Positions 17,941-26,317 of a stretch of DNA of 64,000 bases are shown piece by piece. The number at the start of each line of letters is the position of its first letter. The stretch's first letter is position 1. The stretch covers positions 558,001 through 622,000 of the forward strand of contig NZ_CP126161.1 of assembly GCF_030127105.1 (NCBI RefSeq), read 5' to 3'. The position numbers were made by a program, and so were the translations under genes. The stretch comes from Haloarcula pelagica (lineage in GTDB: Archaea > Halobacteriota > Halobacteria > Halobacteriales > Haloarculaceae). The notes below the pieces were generated by a model that saw nothing but the letters and a program-made list of their open reading frames with translations, searched no databases and was not told the DNA's origin.

Positions 17941-18252
17941 GTGGCGAAGACTGTCGATCTCTCGGTGTCGACACGGGGCCGGCAGTCTCTCGTCGCCGGG
18001 GCCATCACCGAGTGGGTCACGCTCCCGCTGCTGGCCGCGGTGTTCCAGGCCGGGCTCCCGGTAGTGCCGAGTCTCGTCGTCGGGGGATGGCTCGCGCTCG
18101 TCGTCCTGTGGGTTCGCCGTCTGGATGGTTCGGCCGAGGGATCGACCTGGGACGTGATCCCGGGCTGGCGGTACGACGGCCGGTTCGCCGGTGCCGGTGG
18201 ACTCGTCCGTGATGAACAGGAGGAGGCGCTCGGGCAAAACGACGACGAGTGA
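17941..18252 (+). CDS. small membrane protein of unknown function
   Basis: With the GTG at 17941 the product has 103 residues. It has two hydrophobic helices (about 19-37 and 42-58) followed by a polar, acidic tail. An upstream in-frame ATG at 17857 would overlap the divergent gene's start and promoter, so the internal GTG is preferred. No family is recognised. Confidence 0.55.
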   Translation: MAKTVDLSVSTRGRQSLVAGAITEWVTLPLLAAVFQAGLPVVPSLVVGGWLALVVLWVRRLDGSAEGSTWDVIPGWRYDGRFAGAGGLVRDEQEEALGQNDDE

Positions 18253-18300
18253 CGGCCGCGTCAGCCACGCGTCAGACGCCCGTCGTGCGCACCCTGAGGC

Positions 18301-18308
18301 TTTAATAC
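18301..18308 (+). promoter_or_regulatory. TATA box of the bactofilin-like gene
   Basis: TTTAATAC is centred about 27 nt before the GTG start at 18331. The transcript should begin essentially at the start codon, so no ribosome binding site is expected. Confidence 0.6.
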
Positions 18309-18330
18309 GAGCGCAACCGCTTGTTGGCAC

Positions 18331-19449
18331 GTGCCACTCGGTTCTGCCCCGCTCTCGGAACTCTCGATCCCCGACGGGACGACCGTCGAGGAACACGACC
18401 TGGTGACAGACGGTGATGTCATCGTCGGCGGGCAGAGCACGATCGAGTTCGGCGTCCGCGGTCGGTCGGTCATCGCCGACGAGCGCGTCCGCTTTGGCGG
18501 TCACATCGAGGCCGAGGGCGACTGCCGGCTGGACATGTGGTGTGATGTCGCCGAGAACGTCCTGGTCGGCGAGGACGCCTACATCGGCGAACGCGTCCAC
18601 ATCGGCGGCCAGTTGCGCGTCGCCGGCGACCTCGACATCGGCGACGATGTCGACATCGAGGAGGGGTTCGAGGCCAACGGCTGGATCGTCATTCGCAACC
18701 CGATGCCGACGATCGTCTTCCTGTTCGTCTACCTCTCGCAACTGCTGCGGATCGGCGAGGACGAAGCCGCACGGGAACTGGTCGACGAGATGACCGGCGA
18801 CGGCGGGGACGACCACGAGCCGGTGTTGATCCCCCGAGGCGCGACCGTCTCGGACGACACTTGGCAGGTCTCGACGCCGGCGACCGTCGGCGACGACTGT
18901 CGACTCCACGGCAACATCCGTGCGGAGTCCCTGGAGGTGGGCCGTGACACGACCGTCTTCGGGAGTCTCCGCGCCCGCGAGGCGATCACGGTCGGGCGCG
19001 GAACGGAGATCAAAGGCGACGTGACCACCCGGAACGGCGACCTCCGGATCGGCCCCGGTGTGAAGGTGTGGGGCGATATCTCGGCGGACACTGTCCACCT
19101 CCACGAGAACGCCACCGTCGACGGGACGATCCGTGCCCGCGGCGAGATGCGGATGCACACCGAGGCCGTGATCGAGCGCCCCGACGAGTCGGCCGCCGCG
19201 ATGGCCGAGATGGCCGAGGAACTGGAAGAGGACGCGGAGTCGGCGACGACGGCCGACGCCGGCGACTCCTCGACCACCGACGAGGCGGCCGACGCCGAGA
19301 CCGAAGCCACGGCCACCGAGGCCGACGAGCCGGCCGACGACCAGTCGACGGACGCCGACACGTCGGACGACACCGCGCCACCCGACGACGATACTGTGGA
19401 ATCGTCCACCGACGAAGCCGACCCCGTCGAACAGCCCGAGCGGTCCTGA
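18331..19449 (+). CDS. bactofilin-like polymer-forming beta-helix protein with internal membrane segment
   Basis: The 372-residue protein contains many six-residue hydrophobic steps (VIVGG, VRFGGHIEAEG, VHIGGQLRVAGDLDIG, then NIRAESLEVGRDTTVFGSL and VKVWGDISADTVHLHENA). These form two blocks (about 25-115 and 170-280) of right-handed beta-helix, as in polymer-forming cytoskeletal proteins. A single hydrophobic segment (PTIVFLFVYLSQLL, about 130-145) separates them. The C-terminal 90 residues are a disordered Asp/Glu/Thr/Ser tail. Start is GTG 18331, fixed by the TATA box. It may form membrane-associated filaments; an acyltransferase-like hexapeptide fold is the alternative reading. Confidence 0.72.
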   Translation: MPLGSAPLSELSIPDGTTVEEHDLVTDGDVIVGGQSTIEFGVRGRSVIADERVRFGGHIEAEGDCRLDMWCDVAENVLVGEDAYIGERVHIGGQLRVAGDLDIGDDVDIEEGFEANGWIVIRNPMPTIVFLFVYLSQLLRIGEDEAARELVDEMTGDGGDDHEPVLIPRGATVSDDTWQVSTPATVGDDCRLHGNIRAESLEVGRDTTVFGSLRAREAITVGRGTEIKGDVTTRNGDLRIGPGVKVWGDISADTVHLHENATVDGTIRARGEMRMHTEAVIERPDESAAAMAEMAEELEEDAESATTADAGDSSTTDEAADAETEATATEADEPADDQSTDADTSDDTAPPDDDTVESSTDEADPVEQPERS

Positions 19450-19500
19450 GCAGGCGCCGGAACCGAAACCCCCTTTTTCGCGACTGCGGTAGGCGGTGGC

Positions 19501-20682
19501 ATGCTCTCGATCGCGCTTGCCGGCAAACCCAACGCCGGGAAGTCGACCTTCTACAAGGCGGCGACGATGGCCGACGTGGACGTGGGTAACTACCCGTTCA
19601 CGACCATCGACGCCAACCGCGGGGTCAGTCACGTCCGGACCGACTGCCCCTGTCTCGACCGCGAGACGCGGTGTGGCGACGAACACTGTCACGACGGCAA
19701 ACGCTACGTCCCGATCGAACTCATCGACGTGGCCGGCCTGGTCCCCGGCGCCCACGAGGGCCGGGGGCTGGGCAACCAGTTCCTCGACGAACTCACGAAC
19801 GCCGATGTCATCCTCAACGTCGTCGACGCCTCCGGCGGGACCAACGAGGAGGGCGAACCCGTCGAGGTCGGGGAGCACGACCCCGTCGAGGACATCGACT
19901 TCGTCGAGCGGGAGATGGACCTGTGGCTCGCCAGCATCGTCGACCGGAACTGGGAGTCGGTCGAACGCGCCTCTCGCTCGCCCGATTTCGACCTCGACGA
20001 GGAACTGACGGACCTGCTCGCCGGCGTCGGCGCGACCGAACTCGACGTGGCCCGGAGCCTCCGGGAGATGGACTACCCCGAAGACCCGATCGCCTGGACC
20101 GACGACCACCGCGAGACGCTCGCCAGTGACATCCGCCGACGGACGAAACCGATCGCGGTCGTCGCCAACAAGGCCGATATCGCTCCGGAGGGCAACGTCG
20201 AACGCCTCCGGGAGGCCGCCGAAATCGTCGTCCCCGCGACCGCCGACGGGGAACTCGCGCTCAGGAAGGCGGCGAAGGCAGGCGCGATCGACTACGATCC
20301 GGGCGATCCCGACTTCGAGATCATCGGCGACGTGAGCGACCAGCAGCGGGAGGGGCTCGACCGGATTCGGGACGTAATGGGCCAGTGGGGCGGCACCGGC
20401 GTCCAGCAAGCGCTAGACACCGCGGTGTACGACCTGCTGGAGTACTTCACGGCTTATCCCGTCCAGAACGACACGAACTGGACCGACGGCCAGGGCAACA
20501 TCCTTCCGGACGCCTTTCTGCTCCCCCAGGGATCGACGCCGAAGGACCTCGCGTACGCCGTCCACTCCGACATCGGCGACGGCTACATCCACGCGGTCGA
20601 CGCCCGCAAGGAGATGCGGATCTCCGACAGCGAGGAACTCGGGGAGGGGTCGGTGATCAAGATCGTCAGCGACGCGAACTGA
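19501..20682 (+). CDS. ychF: OBG-type GTPase/ATPase YchF
   Basis: YchF/Ola1 is a ribosome-associated P-loop NTPase that prefers ATP. GKPNAGKST (residues 8-16) is the Walker A, DVAGLVPGAHEGRGLG the G3/switch II region, and VANKADI the altered G4. The C-terminal part ends in a TGS domain (from about residue 310: LPDAFLLPQGSTPKDLAYAVH). At 393 residues it matches the archaeal form. A T-tract at 19470-19476, 27 nt before the ATG, may serve as its TATA element or as the terminator of the upstream gene. Confidence 0.94.
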   Translation: MLSIALAGKPNAGKSTFYKAATMADVDVGNYPFTTIDANRGVSHVRTDCPCLDRETRCGDEHCHDGKRYVPIELIDVAGLVPGAHEGRGLGNQFLDELTNADVILNVVDASGGTNEEGEPVEVGEHDPVEDIDFVEREMDLWLASIVDRNWESVERASRSPDFDLDEELTDLLAGVGATELDVARSLREMDYPEDPIAWTDDHRETLASDIRRRTKPIAVVANKADIAPEGNVERLREAAEIVVPATADGELALRKAAKAGAIDYDPGDPDFEIIGDVSDQQREGLDRIRDVMGQWGGTGVQQALDTAVYDLLEYFTAYPVQNDTNWTDGQGNILPDAFLLPQGSTPKDLAYAVHSDIGDGYIHAVDARKEMRISDSEELGEGSVIKIVSDAN

Positions 20683-20683
20683 G

Positions 20684-21538
20684 TCAGGCAAGGGGCCGGA
20701 ACCACACCGCCGCGACCAGGACCGCCAGAAAGAGATACGACCCCCGTATCAGCAACATCGTCGCCAGCGTCGAGTCCGCGCGGTGGGCGACGGCCGCGAC
20801 GGCCCCGAAGACGACCGCGGCGCCGGCGGCAGTCGGCGGGATCCGGGGCACCACGGCCGCCAGCGCCACCACGCCGGCCATCGCACCGACGAGCAATCCG
20901 ACGGCGAGACGCCGTGCTCGCTGGGGACCCAGCATCACGGCAACCGTCCGCTTGTCGATGCTACTGTCGTAGTCGTGGTCGTCCTCGTCGTCGACGATCT
21001 TGATTCCAGTGAGAAGCACCAAGAACACCGCCGCCAGACCGAGCACACGCGGTGAGAACGCCGTCGCCTGGGCGTAGTACCCGCCGAGCAGCGCCAGCGT
21101 GATCCCGGTGGGGTACCCCATCGTCGCGCCGATCGGGTGCATGTCCAGTTGTGGCGCGTGCGTGTAGCCGACGACCCAGGTCGGGGCCGTGACGAGTGCG
21201 GCCAGCGGGCCGGCGAGGAGCCAGAGCCCGGCAGTACAGGCAGCGAAGCCGACGCCCGCGCCCACGAGTGCGCCCCGACAGGCGCCGCTTGTCAGGGGGT
21301 GGTCGTCGTCCTCGCCGCGCAGATAGAAGTCGACGTAGCCGTCCTTGACGTGGGCGGTGTAGACGGCGAAAAACATCGCGCCGGCGTGGAGCGCGGCCAC
21401 GCGGAGGTCGACGCCGCCGGCCAGGAGCGCGCCGAACAGCGAGGTGGCAAGCGGCGGGAGCATAAACACCGGATGGACCTGGGACAGCAGCGCTCGCCCC
21501 GCCGCCGAAAATCCCGTGTCGTGTCGGGAGATTGCCAT
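20684..21538 (-). CDS. UbiA-family prenyltransferase
   Basis: This 284-residue integral membrane enzyme has eight to nine helices and both aspartate-rich motifs of the UbiA superfamily. These are Asp66-x-x-x-Asp70 after helix 2 (KDGYVDFYLRGEDD) and the DDEDDHDYDSSIDKRT cluster (about 183-198). These bind prenyl diphosphate through Mg. Haloarchaea use several UbiA enzymes for menaquinone, archaeal ether lipids and carotenoids; this sequence alone does not say which. The HAPQLDMHPIG segment is unusual to me and may define a subgroup. It converges on ychF one base apart. Confidence 0.85.
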   Translation of the reverse strand: MAISRHDTGFSAAGRALLSQVHPVFMLPPLATSLFGALLAGGVDLRVAALHAGAMFFAVYTAHVKDGYVDFYLRGEDDDHPLTSGACRGALVGAGVGFAACTAGLWLLAGPLAALVTAPTWVVGYTHAPQLDMHPIGATMGYPTGITLALLGGYYAQATAFSPRVLGLAAVFLVLLTGIKIVDDEDDHDYDSSIDKRTVAVMLGPQRARRLAVGLLVGAMAGVVALAAVVPRIPPTAAGAAVVFGAVAAVAHRADSTLATMLLIRGSYLFLAVLVAAVWFRPLA

Positions 21539-21581
21539 ACGTCTACAACGGAGCGGGACGGCAAAAAGTCTCGTGCGGCGC

Positions 21582-21953
21582 CTATCGCCAGTTGTCCCGG
21601 GTCAACACGAACGGCGAGATGTGTGAGGCGAGCTGTCGGGCGCCGTTCTCCGTCGAGGCGTGGAGTTCGCCGGCGACGGGGCCGGCCTCCCCGCCGACGC
21701 CCTCGGTCTCGGACACCGGATCGGTCCCCGTTGGGTAGGGCCGGCGGGAACGGACGCGGTTGCGGAGCCGCTGGACCGTCTCGGTCGTGAGTTCGTTGTC
21801 GAGATGCTGAAGATCGTACCGGACGATGTAGCCACGCTCGCCGACCCGGATCGCCAGAACCGGCTGTCCCCTGTCGGCACACCGCTGCCAGATCTCCCGT
21901 TGTTCGCCCGGCGTGTCGTAGATCGGCACGTTCGATGGCGCGAGATGTTCCAT
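21582..21953 (-). CDS. uncharacterised soluble protein
   Basis: The 123-residue protein has no membrane segment or signal. GERGYIVRYDLQHLDNELTTETVQRLRNRVRSR suggests a beta strand followed by a helix. The C-terminal HISPFVLTRDNW ends in Trp-Arg. I do not recognise a family. It lies 43 bp upstream of the prenyltransferase on the same strand, so the two may be cotranscribed. Codon use and acidity are like its neighbours, supporting a real gene. Confidence 0.6.
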   Translation of the reverse strand: MEHLAPSNVPIYDTPGEQREIWQRCADRGQPVLAIRVGERGYIVRYDLQHLDNELTTETVQRLRNRVRSRRPYPTGTDPVSETEGVGGEAGPVAGELHASTENGARQLASHISPFVLTRDNWR

Positions 21954-21998
21954 CGACCCGCAGTACGGCCCGAACCGGTATCCACCCTTCGCCTTGAG

Positions 21999-22295
21999 TC
22001 AGCGGAGTGTCGTGTAGCTCAGGCCCACGATGGCGACGAACTGGAGCGAGCGCAACACCAGCACGGCCTCCTGGACGTGTGGGTCGCCGGCGTAGAAGCT
22101 CTGCATCGAGAAGAAGAAGTAGACCGCCATCGCGTTCTCGGCGAGCATCGCCACAGCGAACGCGAGGAGTCCGGCGACGAGACCGGTTCGAAAGGTCGCG
22201 TAGTTGCGCGCCCAGACCCCGACCAGCGGGAGCAAGAGCACGACGTTGATCCCCGCCAGGACCACCGCTGCGGTGATGAGCGGACCCATCGCCAT
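21999..22295 (-). CDS. small membrane protein downstream of a wHTH regulator
   Basis: The 98-residue protein has three hydrophobic helices (about 5-26, 36-60 and 76-95). Its loop contains FSMQSFYAGDPHVQEA. In haloarchaea, similar three-helix proteins often accompany a winged-helix regulator, and here a 92-residue regulator gene ends 73 bp upstream on the same strand. The pairing suggests a regulated two-gene unit; the function is unknown. Confidence 0.65.
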   Translation of the reverse strand: MAMGPLITAAVVLAGINVVLLLPLVGVWARNYATFRTGLVAGLLAFAVAMLAENAMAVYFFFSMQSFYAGDPHVQEAVLVLRSLQFVAIVGLSYTTLR

Positions 22296-22368
22296 CAGGC
22301 GGTCACCCCCGAGTCCTCGGAGGCCGGCGGTGTCGCTCCCGTGGGTTCCCGGCGTGTCCTGTCTCCGA

Positions 22369-22647
22369 TCATGAGTCCATCTGCTCGACGATCTCGTCGA
22401 ACGTGTCGCGGTACTTGTCGAACCGATCGGTCAGGAAGTACAGTTTCGCGTACTCCTCGTCGCCGGACTCGACGACGCCGTGGTCTTCGAGTTGGTCCAT
22501 GTGGTGGCGGATCGTCTTGTACCCCACGTCGAGTTCGTTGGCCAGTTCGTTCGCGTTCATCGGTCGATCGGAGAGGGCGTCGATGATGCGCGCTCGGTTG
22601 GCTCCGCCACGCGTCGCCGTCAGCAGATACCAGAGCGCCTTCTCCAT
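22369..22647 (-). CDS. winged helix-turn-helix (ArsR-like) transcriptional regulator
   Basis: The 92-residue protein is a single wHTH domain: RIIDALSDRPMNANELANELDVGYKTIRHHMDQLEDHGVV contains the helix-turn-helix and recognition helix. This is followed by a wing and a C-terminal helix YRDTFDEIVEQMD. This is the common haloarchaeal ArsR-like type. The ATG at 22647 starts the first helix directly. An inverted repeat GTGTT-N14-AACAC (22667-22671 / 22686-22690) overlaps its likely TATA (TTATTAT, minus strand), suggesting autoregulation. The small membrane protein downstream is a probable partner. Confidence 0.85.
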   Translation of the reverse strand: MEKALWYLLTATRGGANRARIIDALSDRPMNANELANELDVGYKTIRHHMDQLEDHGVVESGDEEYAKLYFLTDRFDKYRDTFDEIVEQMDS

Positions 22648-22838
22648 CCCTCTTTCTTGGGCGGTTGTGTTCGCGCCCCGATAATAACACTGTCTCTCTC
22701 GGGCCGGCCCACGCTCGGGCGGCCCGTCGCGTACGTATGACACACCCGGTTCGTTCGGACTGACTCGGCCGACGGATATAACCGTTGTTCGAACTCCGTT
22801 CCGAGACTCCCCCAAATTCGTGACCGCCGGGGCGACCG

Positions 22839-22870
22839 ATGTATAGTTCGCTAGGTGATACATTTTTATT
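22839..22870 (+). promoter_or_regulatory. TATA box with adjacent 6-bp inverted repeat, DUF7504/DUF7344 gene
   Basis: ATGTAT (22839-22844) and ATACAT (22858-22863) form a perfect inverted repeat with a 13-nt spacer. It overlaps the edge of the TATA element CATTTTTATT (22861-22870), which lies about 28 nt ahead of the ATG at 22895. The half-site spacing of about two helical turns fits a dimeric helix-turn-helix protein. The remaining 190 bp up to the divergent regulator hold no gene. Confidence 0.5.
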
Positions 22871-22894
22871 CGGTGACGGCATACCTGACCGCCA

Positions 22895-23929
22895 ATGGAC
22901 GGGGCCGGCGGCGAGCTACAGGGACTGATCGACGGAGCGGCGACAGTCCTGCTTCTGGTCCCGTCGTCTGGCCCCGAGAACGAGGCCTGTATCGACCTCC
23001 TGATCGGTGACGAACCCGAGGAGACGAACGTCCTCAGCGTGACCGTCGACGCGACCCCGGACGAACGGCTCTCGGTGTGGCAACAGCACCTCGACGACCG
23101 GCGGCCACGACAGGCGACGATCGTCGACGGCAGTACCGCCGGGGCGAGCGGGTCCCAGGCCGCCGGGACCGACGCCTTCCCCGAGATCGACCTCCAGTCG
23201 CTCTCCGACGACGCCGAACTCGTCGATCTGGTGGCGACCGTCGCCCGGACGCTCGGACGCTGGGAGGCGACTGCGGACTCGGTGGTCCTCTGCCTGCACT
23301 CGGTGACCGGACTGTTACAGACGTTCGCCCGCGACGACGTGATCTCGACGGTGAACACGCTCAACGAGAACTGTGATCGAACGTCTGCGCTCGCCCACCA
23401 CCACATGGATCCGACCGCCCACAGCGAGGAAACCGTCGAACTGTTCCGTCCGTTGTACGACCGGGTTCTGGAGTACGACCCCGAGACGGGCTGGACGGTA
23501 CTCGGTGCGGACCGGTCCAGTGACGAACCGTCGTTCAGGGAGTCGACGGCCCCCCCGGGTGGCGTCGGGAAGTGGGACCCCGAACGGCCCGAGACGGTTC
23601 CGATCCCGTACTCGTTCGACCAGGCGCTTGACCTCATCTCCGTCCCGCGGCGGCGGACGCTCCTCTATCACCTCAAGGACCGGACCGACGAGGAGATTCC
23701 GCTCGACGACATCGTCGATCAGGTCGTCGCTCGCGAGCGGTCGATCCCCGTGCGGGAGTGCCCGGAGTCGCGCGAGTCGGTCATGGTGTCGCTGACACAC
23801 ACTCACCTCCCGCAGCTCGCCGATCTCGGAATCCTCACGTACGACAGCGAGGCGAGGATCGTCCACTACCACGGGAATCCCGCTCTGGAGTCGTTCGTCC
23901 GCTACATCGAGACGCTGGAACTCGGGTAG
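22895..23929 (+). CDS. DUF7504-like + DUF7344-like wHTH fusion (putative regulator)
   Basis: The 344-residue protein has two parts. Residues 1-200 show a RecA/KaiC-like strand order without a Walker motif (VLLLVPSSGPENEACIDLL, LSVTVDATPDER, VVLCLHSVTGLLQTF), matching the haloarchaeal DUF7504 type. Residues 230-340 form a winged helix of the DUF7344 type (ALDLISVPRRRTLLYHL, MVSLTHTHLPQLADLGILTYD). Domain names are from memory. The combination suggests a sensor or regulator with an inactive nucleotide-binding domain. It is leaderless with its own TATA box and a candidate operator. It stands alone, convergent with the aminotransferase. Confidence 0.7.
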   Translation: MDGAGGELQGLIDGAATVLLLVPSSGPENEACIDLLIGDEPEETNVLSVTVDATPDERLSVWQQHLDDRRPRQATIVDGSTAGASGSQAAGTDAFPEIDLQSLSDDAELVDLVATVARTLGRWEATADSVVLCLHSVTGLLQTFARDDVISTVNTLNENCDRTSALAHHHMDPTAHSEETVELFRPLYDRVLEYDPETGWTVLGADRSSDEPSFRESTAPPGGVGKWDPERPETVPIPYSFDQALDLISVPRRRTLLYHLKDRTDEEIPLDDIVDQVVARERSIPVRECPESRESVMVSLTHTHLPQLADLGILTYDSEARIVHYHGNPALESFVRYIETLELG

Positions 23930-25051
23930 CTACCGGACGGCCGCGGTGGCCTCGCCCATGATCTCGATGGCTTCTTCCAGCGTCTCCAGGTCCGTCGCGT
24001 AGGAGATCCGCGCGTAGCCCTCGCCGCCCTCGCCGAAGGCCGACCCCGGCACGACGACGACCCCGCGGTCGATGACCTCGTCGACCCAGCCCGCCGGGAC
24101 CTCCGGCATCGCGTAGAACGCGCCTTTGGGCGTCGGGCACTCGAGGCCCATCTCGGCGAGTCCGTCGAGCAGGACGTTCCGGCGCTGCTCGAAGGCGGCC
24201 CGCATCTCCGCGACGGGCTCTTGGGGGCCGGTCAGGGCCGCCTCGGCGGCGTACTGGGCCGGAGCCGAGGCACAGGCCTGGGCGTACTGGTGGACCCGCA
24301 GCATCCGCTCGATCCGGTCGCTGGCCCCGGTGACCCAGCCCAGTCGCCACCCCGTCATCGAGTAGGCCTTCGAGCAGGCGTTGACGACGACGACGTTGCC
24401 CGAGTCGGTGAACTCCGCGGGCGAGCGGTGCTCGCCCTCGAACACCTGGTGTTCGTACACCTCGTCGGAGACACAGAGCACGTCGTGGTCCTCGGCGATG
24501 CGGGCGAACTCGCGCATATCGTCGGGCGACTGAACCGCCCCAGTCGGGTTCGCCGGGGAGTTGACGACGAAGGCCGCTGTGTCCTCGGTGATCGCGTCCT
24601 CGACGGTTTCGGGGGCGAGCGTGAGGTCCTCGCGTAGACCGACCGGCTTCGGGGTCCCGCCCGCGAGGTTCGTCAGCGCGTCGTAGGAGACGAAGCCGGG
24701 GTCGGGGAAGATCACTTCCTGGCCCGCGTCGACGTGGGCTTCGAGGGCGATATGCAGCGCCTCGCTCCCGCCGGAGGTGGCGATCACGTCCGCGGGGTCG
24801 ACATCAAGGTCGTTGTCCCGGGCGTGTTTCGCGGCGATGGCCTCGCGCAGTTCCTCGGTCCCTTTGTTGGAGGTGTAGGCGTCTGCCTTCCCGGCACGGA
24901 TCGCGTCGACCGCCGCCTCGCGGGCGTGGTCCGGCGTCGGGAAGTCGGGCTGGCCGAGGCCGAGGTTGATCGCGTCCTCGCCGGCGGCCTCGAACACTTC
25001 GCGGATCCCCGAGATCGAAACCGCTTCGACGCGGCGTGAGAATTCCGTCAT
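23930..25051 (-). CDS. class I/II PLP-dependent aminotransferase
   Basis: The 373-residue protein is a fold-type I aminotransferase. NACSKAYSMTGWRLGW contains the PLP-binding Lys228; NSPANPTGAV (about 164-173) and SDEVYEH (about 195-201) supply cofactor contacts; and a C-terminal Arg region (SYATDLETLEEAIE) closes the active site. The N-terminus NLGLGQPDFPTPDH matches the aspartate/aromatic aminotransferase subgroup common in archaea. Substrate specificity cannot be read from sequence. Start ATG 25051 gives a normal family length. Confidence 0.88.
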   Translation of the reverse strand: MTEFSRRVEAVSISGIREVFEAAGEDAINLGLGQPDFPTPDHAREAAVDAIRAGKADAYTSNKGTEELREAIAAKHARDNDLDVDPADVIATSGGSEALHIALEAHVDAGQEVIFPDPGFVSYDALTNLAGGTPKPVGLREDLTLAPETVEDAITEDTAAFVVNSPANPTGAVQSPDDMREFARIAEDHDVLCVSDEVYEHQVFEGEHRSPAEFTDSGNVVVVNACSKAYSMTGWRLGWVTGASDRIERMLRVHQYAQACASAPAQYAAEAALTGPQEPVAEMRAAFEQRRNVLLDGLAEMGLECPTPKGAFYAMPEVPAGWVDEVIDRGVVVVPGSAFGEGGEGYARISYATDLETLEEAIEIMGEATAAVR

Positions 25052-25140
25052 ACTCGTCTCAGTGGCGCCCGGCCCGATAATTCTTCCCGATTGTGTCGTC
25101 CCGGCAGTGGCTACACCGCCCTCGGTACCGTGTCACGCTT

Positions 25141-26253
25141 TCACTCGCCGTCGAAGACATCGGTGTTGTCCTCGGCGAGTTCACTCGCTTCGATGTGCGA
25201 GTACATCTGACTCGTCGTCGACGGGTCGGCGTGGCGAAGCGTCCGCTGGGCGGCCGCAGCGCCGCGCTCGCGGTAGAGCTTCTCCCCGACGCCGCGCCGG
25301 GCGCCGTGGAGGGTCAGATACTCCCCGTCGGCCACGTCGAGTCCGGGGATGTCGGCTTCCGTACTCCACCGCTTCAGGAGCGATCTGGCCCCCGAGGTCG
25401 TCAGCGACGGCGGTTCGATCCCGTTGTCGAGGAGGAACGTCCAGGGATCGTCCGCCGGCCGGTCGTAGCCCGCTGCCTCGATCGTCTCGTACAGCGTCGG
25501 CGTGTGTCGCGAAGGGAAGACGGGCCAGTCGTCATCGGGCGGCGAGAGAAGCCGTTTGAGCCGGCCGAGCGGCCGGGACGCCTGTTCGGGAAGCGGCGTC
25601 GGTTCGATCTCCTGGTTCTTCCCGAGGACGGTGATCGTCCCGGCCGCGAGGTCGACATCGCCCCACGTGATCCCCGTCCGGCGAGGGTCGTGGCGGTCCG
25701 CGAGGATCTCGGCGCCGCGGACGCCGGTGTACGCCAGGACTGCGCCGAGCGCCCTGTCCCGGACGGGGTCGACGGCGTCGAGTCCCTCGCTATCGACGGC
25801 TTCCCGGGCGCGCTCGTCGAGGTACGTCAGCAGGGCCTGCCGTTGCTCGGGCTGCCAGAACTGCCGCTCCGCCTCGTTCCCCGAGGGTCTGGGCGGCAAC
25901 TGGTCTTTCGCGCGGCCCTTGTCCGCGGGGTTCTCGGGGATGTACTCCCACTTTGTCGCCCACGAGAGGAACGCGGAGATCTGGCTGTAGTAGGTCCAGG
26001 CCGAGGAGGCGGCGATCCCGTCGTCGCCGTCCGCCTGCCCGGCCCGCACGCGGCGGGTGAGGTGGTCGGCGTAGCGCGCCATCGTCTGGACCTCGACATC
26101 GTCGAGCGTGTGGACATCGCGGTCGCGACACCAGTCGATCCACTTCCCCACGACCCGTTCGAGGTTGGCGGCGTAGTTCGGGCTCTTCCCGTCGACGAAC
26201 TCGTCGAGCGCGTCCGGGAGCGGCCGGGTCCCGCCGGAGTTGCCGGTCGGCAT
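25141..26253 (-). CDS. tyrosine-type site-specific recombinase/integrase
   Basis: The 370-residue protein has an N-terminal SAM-like core-binding domain (about 10-115) and a C-terminal catalytic domain. The tyrosine recombinase residues are all visible: Arg179 in TGVRGAE, Lys212 in LGKNQE, His316 and Arg319 in LHGARRG, His341 in RHADPSTT, and nucleophile Tyr351 in QMYSHIE. It is therefore likely active. There is no tRNA, directionality factor or other phage or plasmid gene beside it. It may be a domesticated Xer-like enzyme or the last survivor of an element. Confidence 0.88.
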   Translation of the reverse strand: MPTGNSGGTRPLPDALDEFVDGKSPNYAANLERVVGKWIDWCRDRDVHTLDDVEVQTMARYADHLTRRVRAGQADGDDGIAASSAWTYYSQISAFLSWATKWEYIPENPADKGRAKDQLPPRPSGNEAERQFWQPEQRQALLTYLDERAREAVDSEGLDAVDPVRDRALGAVLAYTGVRGAEILADRHDPRRTGITWGDVDLAAGTITVLGKNQEIEPTPLPEQASRPLGRLKRLLSPPDDDWPVFPSRHTPTLYETIEAAGYDRPADDPWTFLLDNGIEPPSLTTSGARSLLKRWSTEADIPGLDVADGEYLTLHGARRGVGEKLYRERGAAAAQRTLRHADPSTTSQMYSHIEASELAEDNTDVFDGE

Positions 26254-26317
26254 ATGATCGGGTGAGAAGAGTGGGGCGTGACTCCTAAATCCACCGCACG
26301 GGACACCGTGCGCGGCG

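Noticed and set aside
17812-20409. 865-codon minus-strand frame
   Set aside because: Spans several well-supported genes on the other strand (bactofilin-like, ychF); no motif in the translated product.
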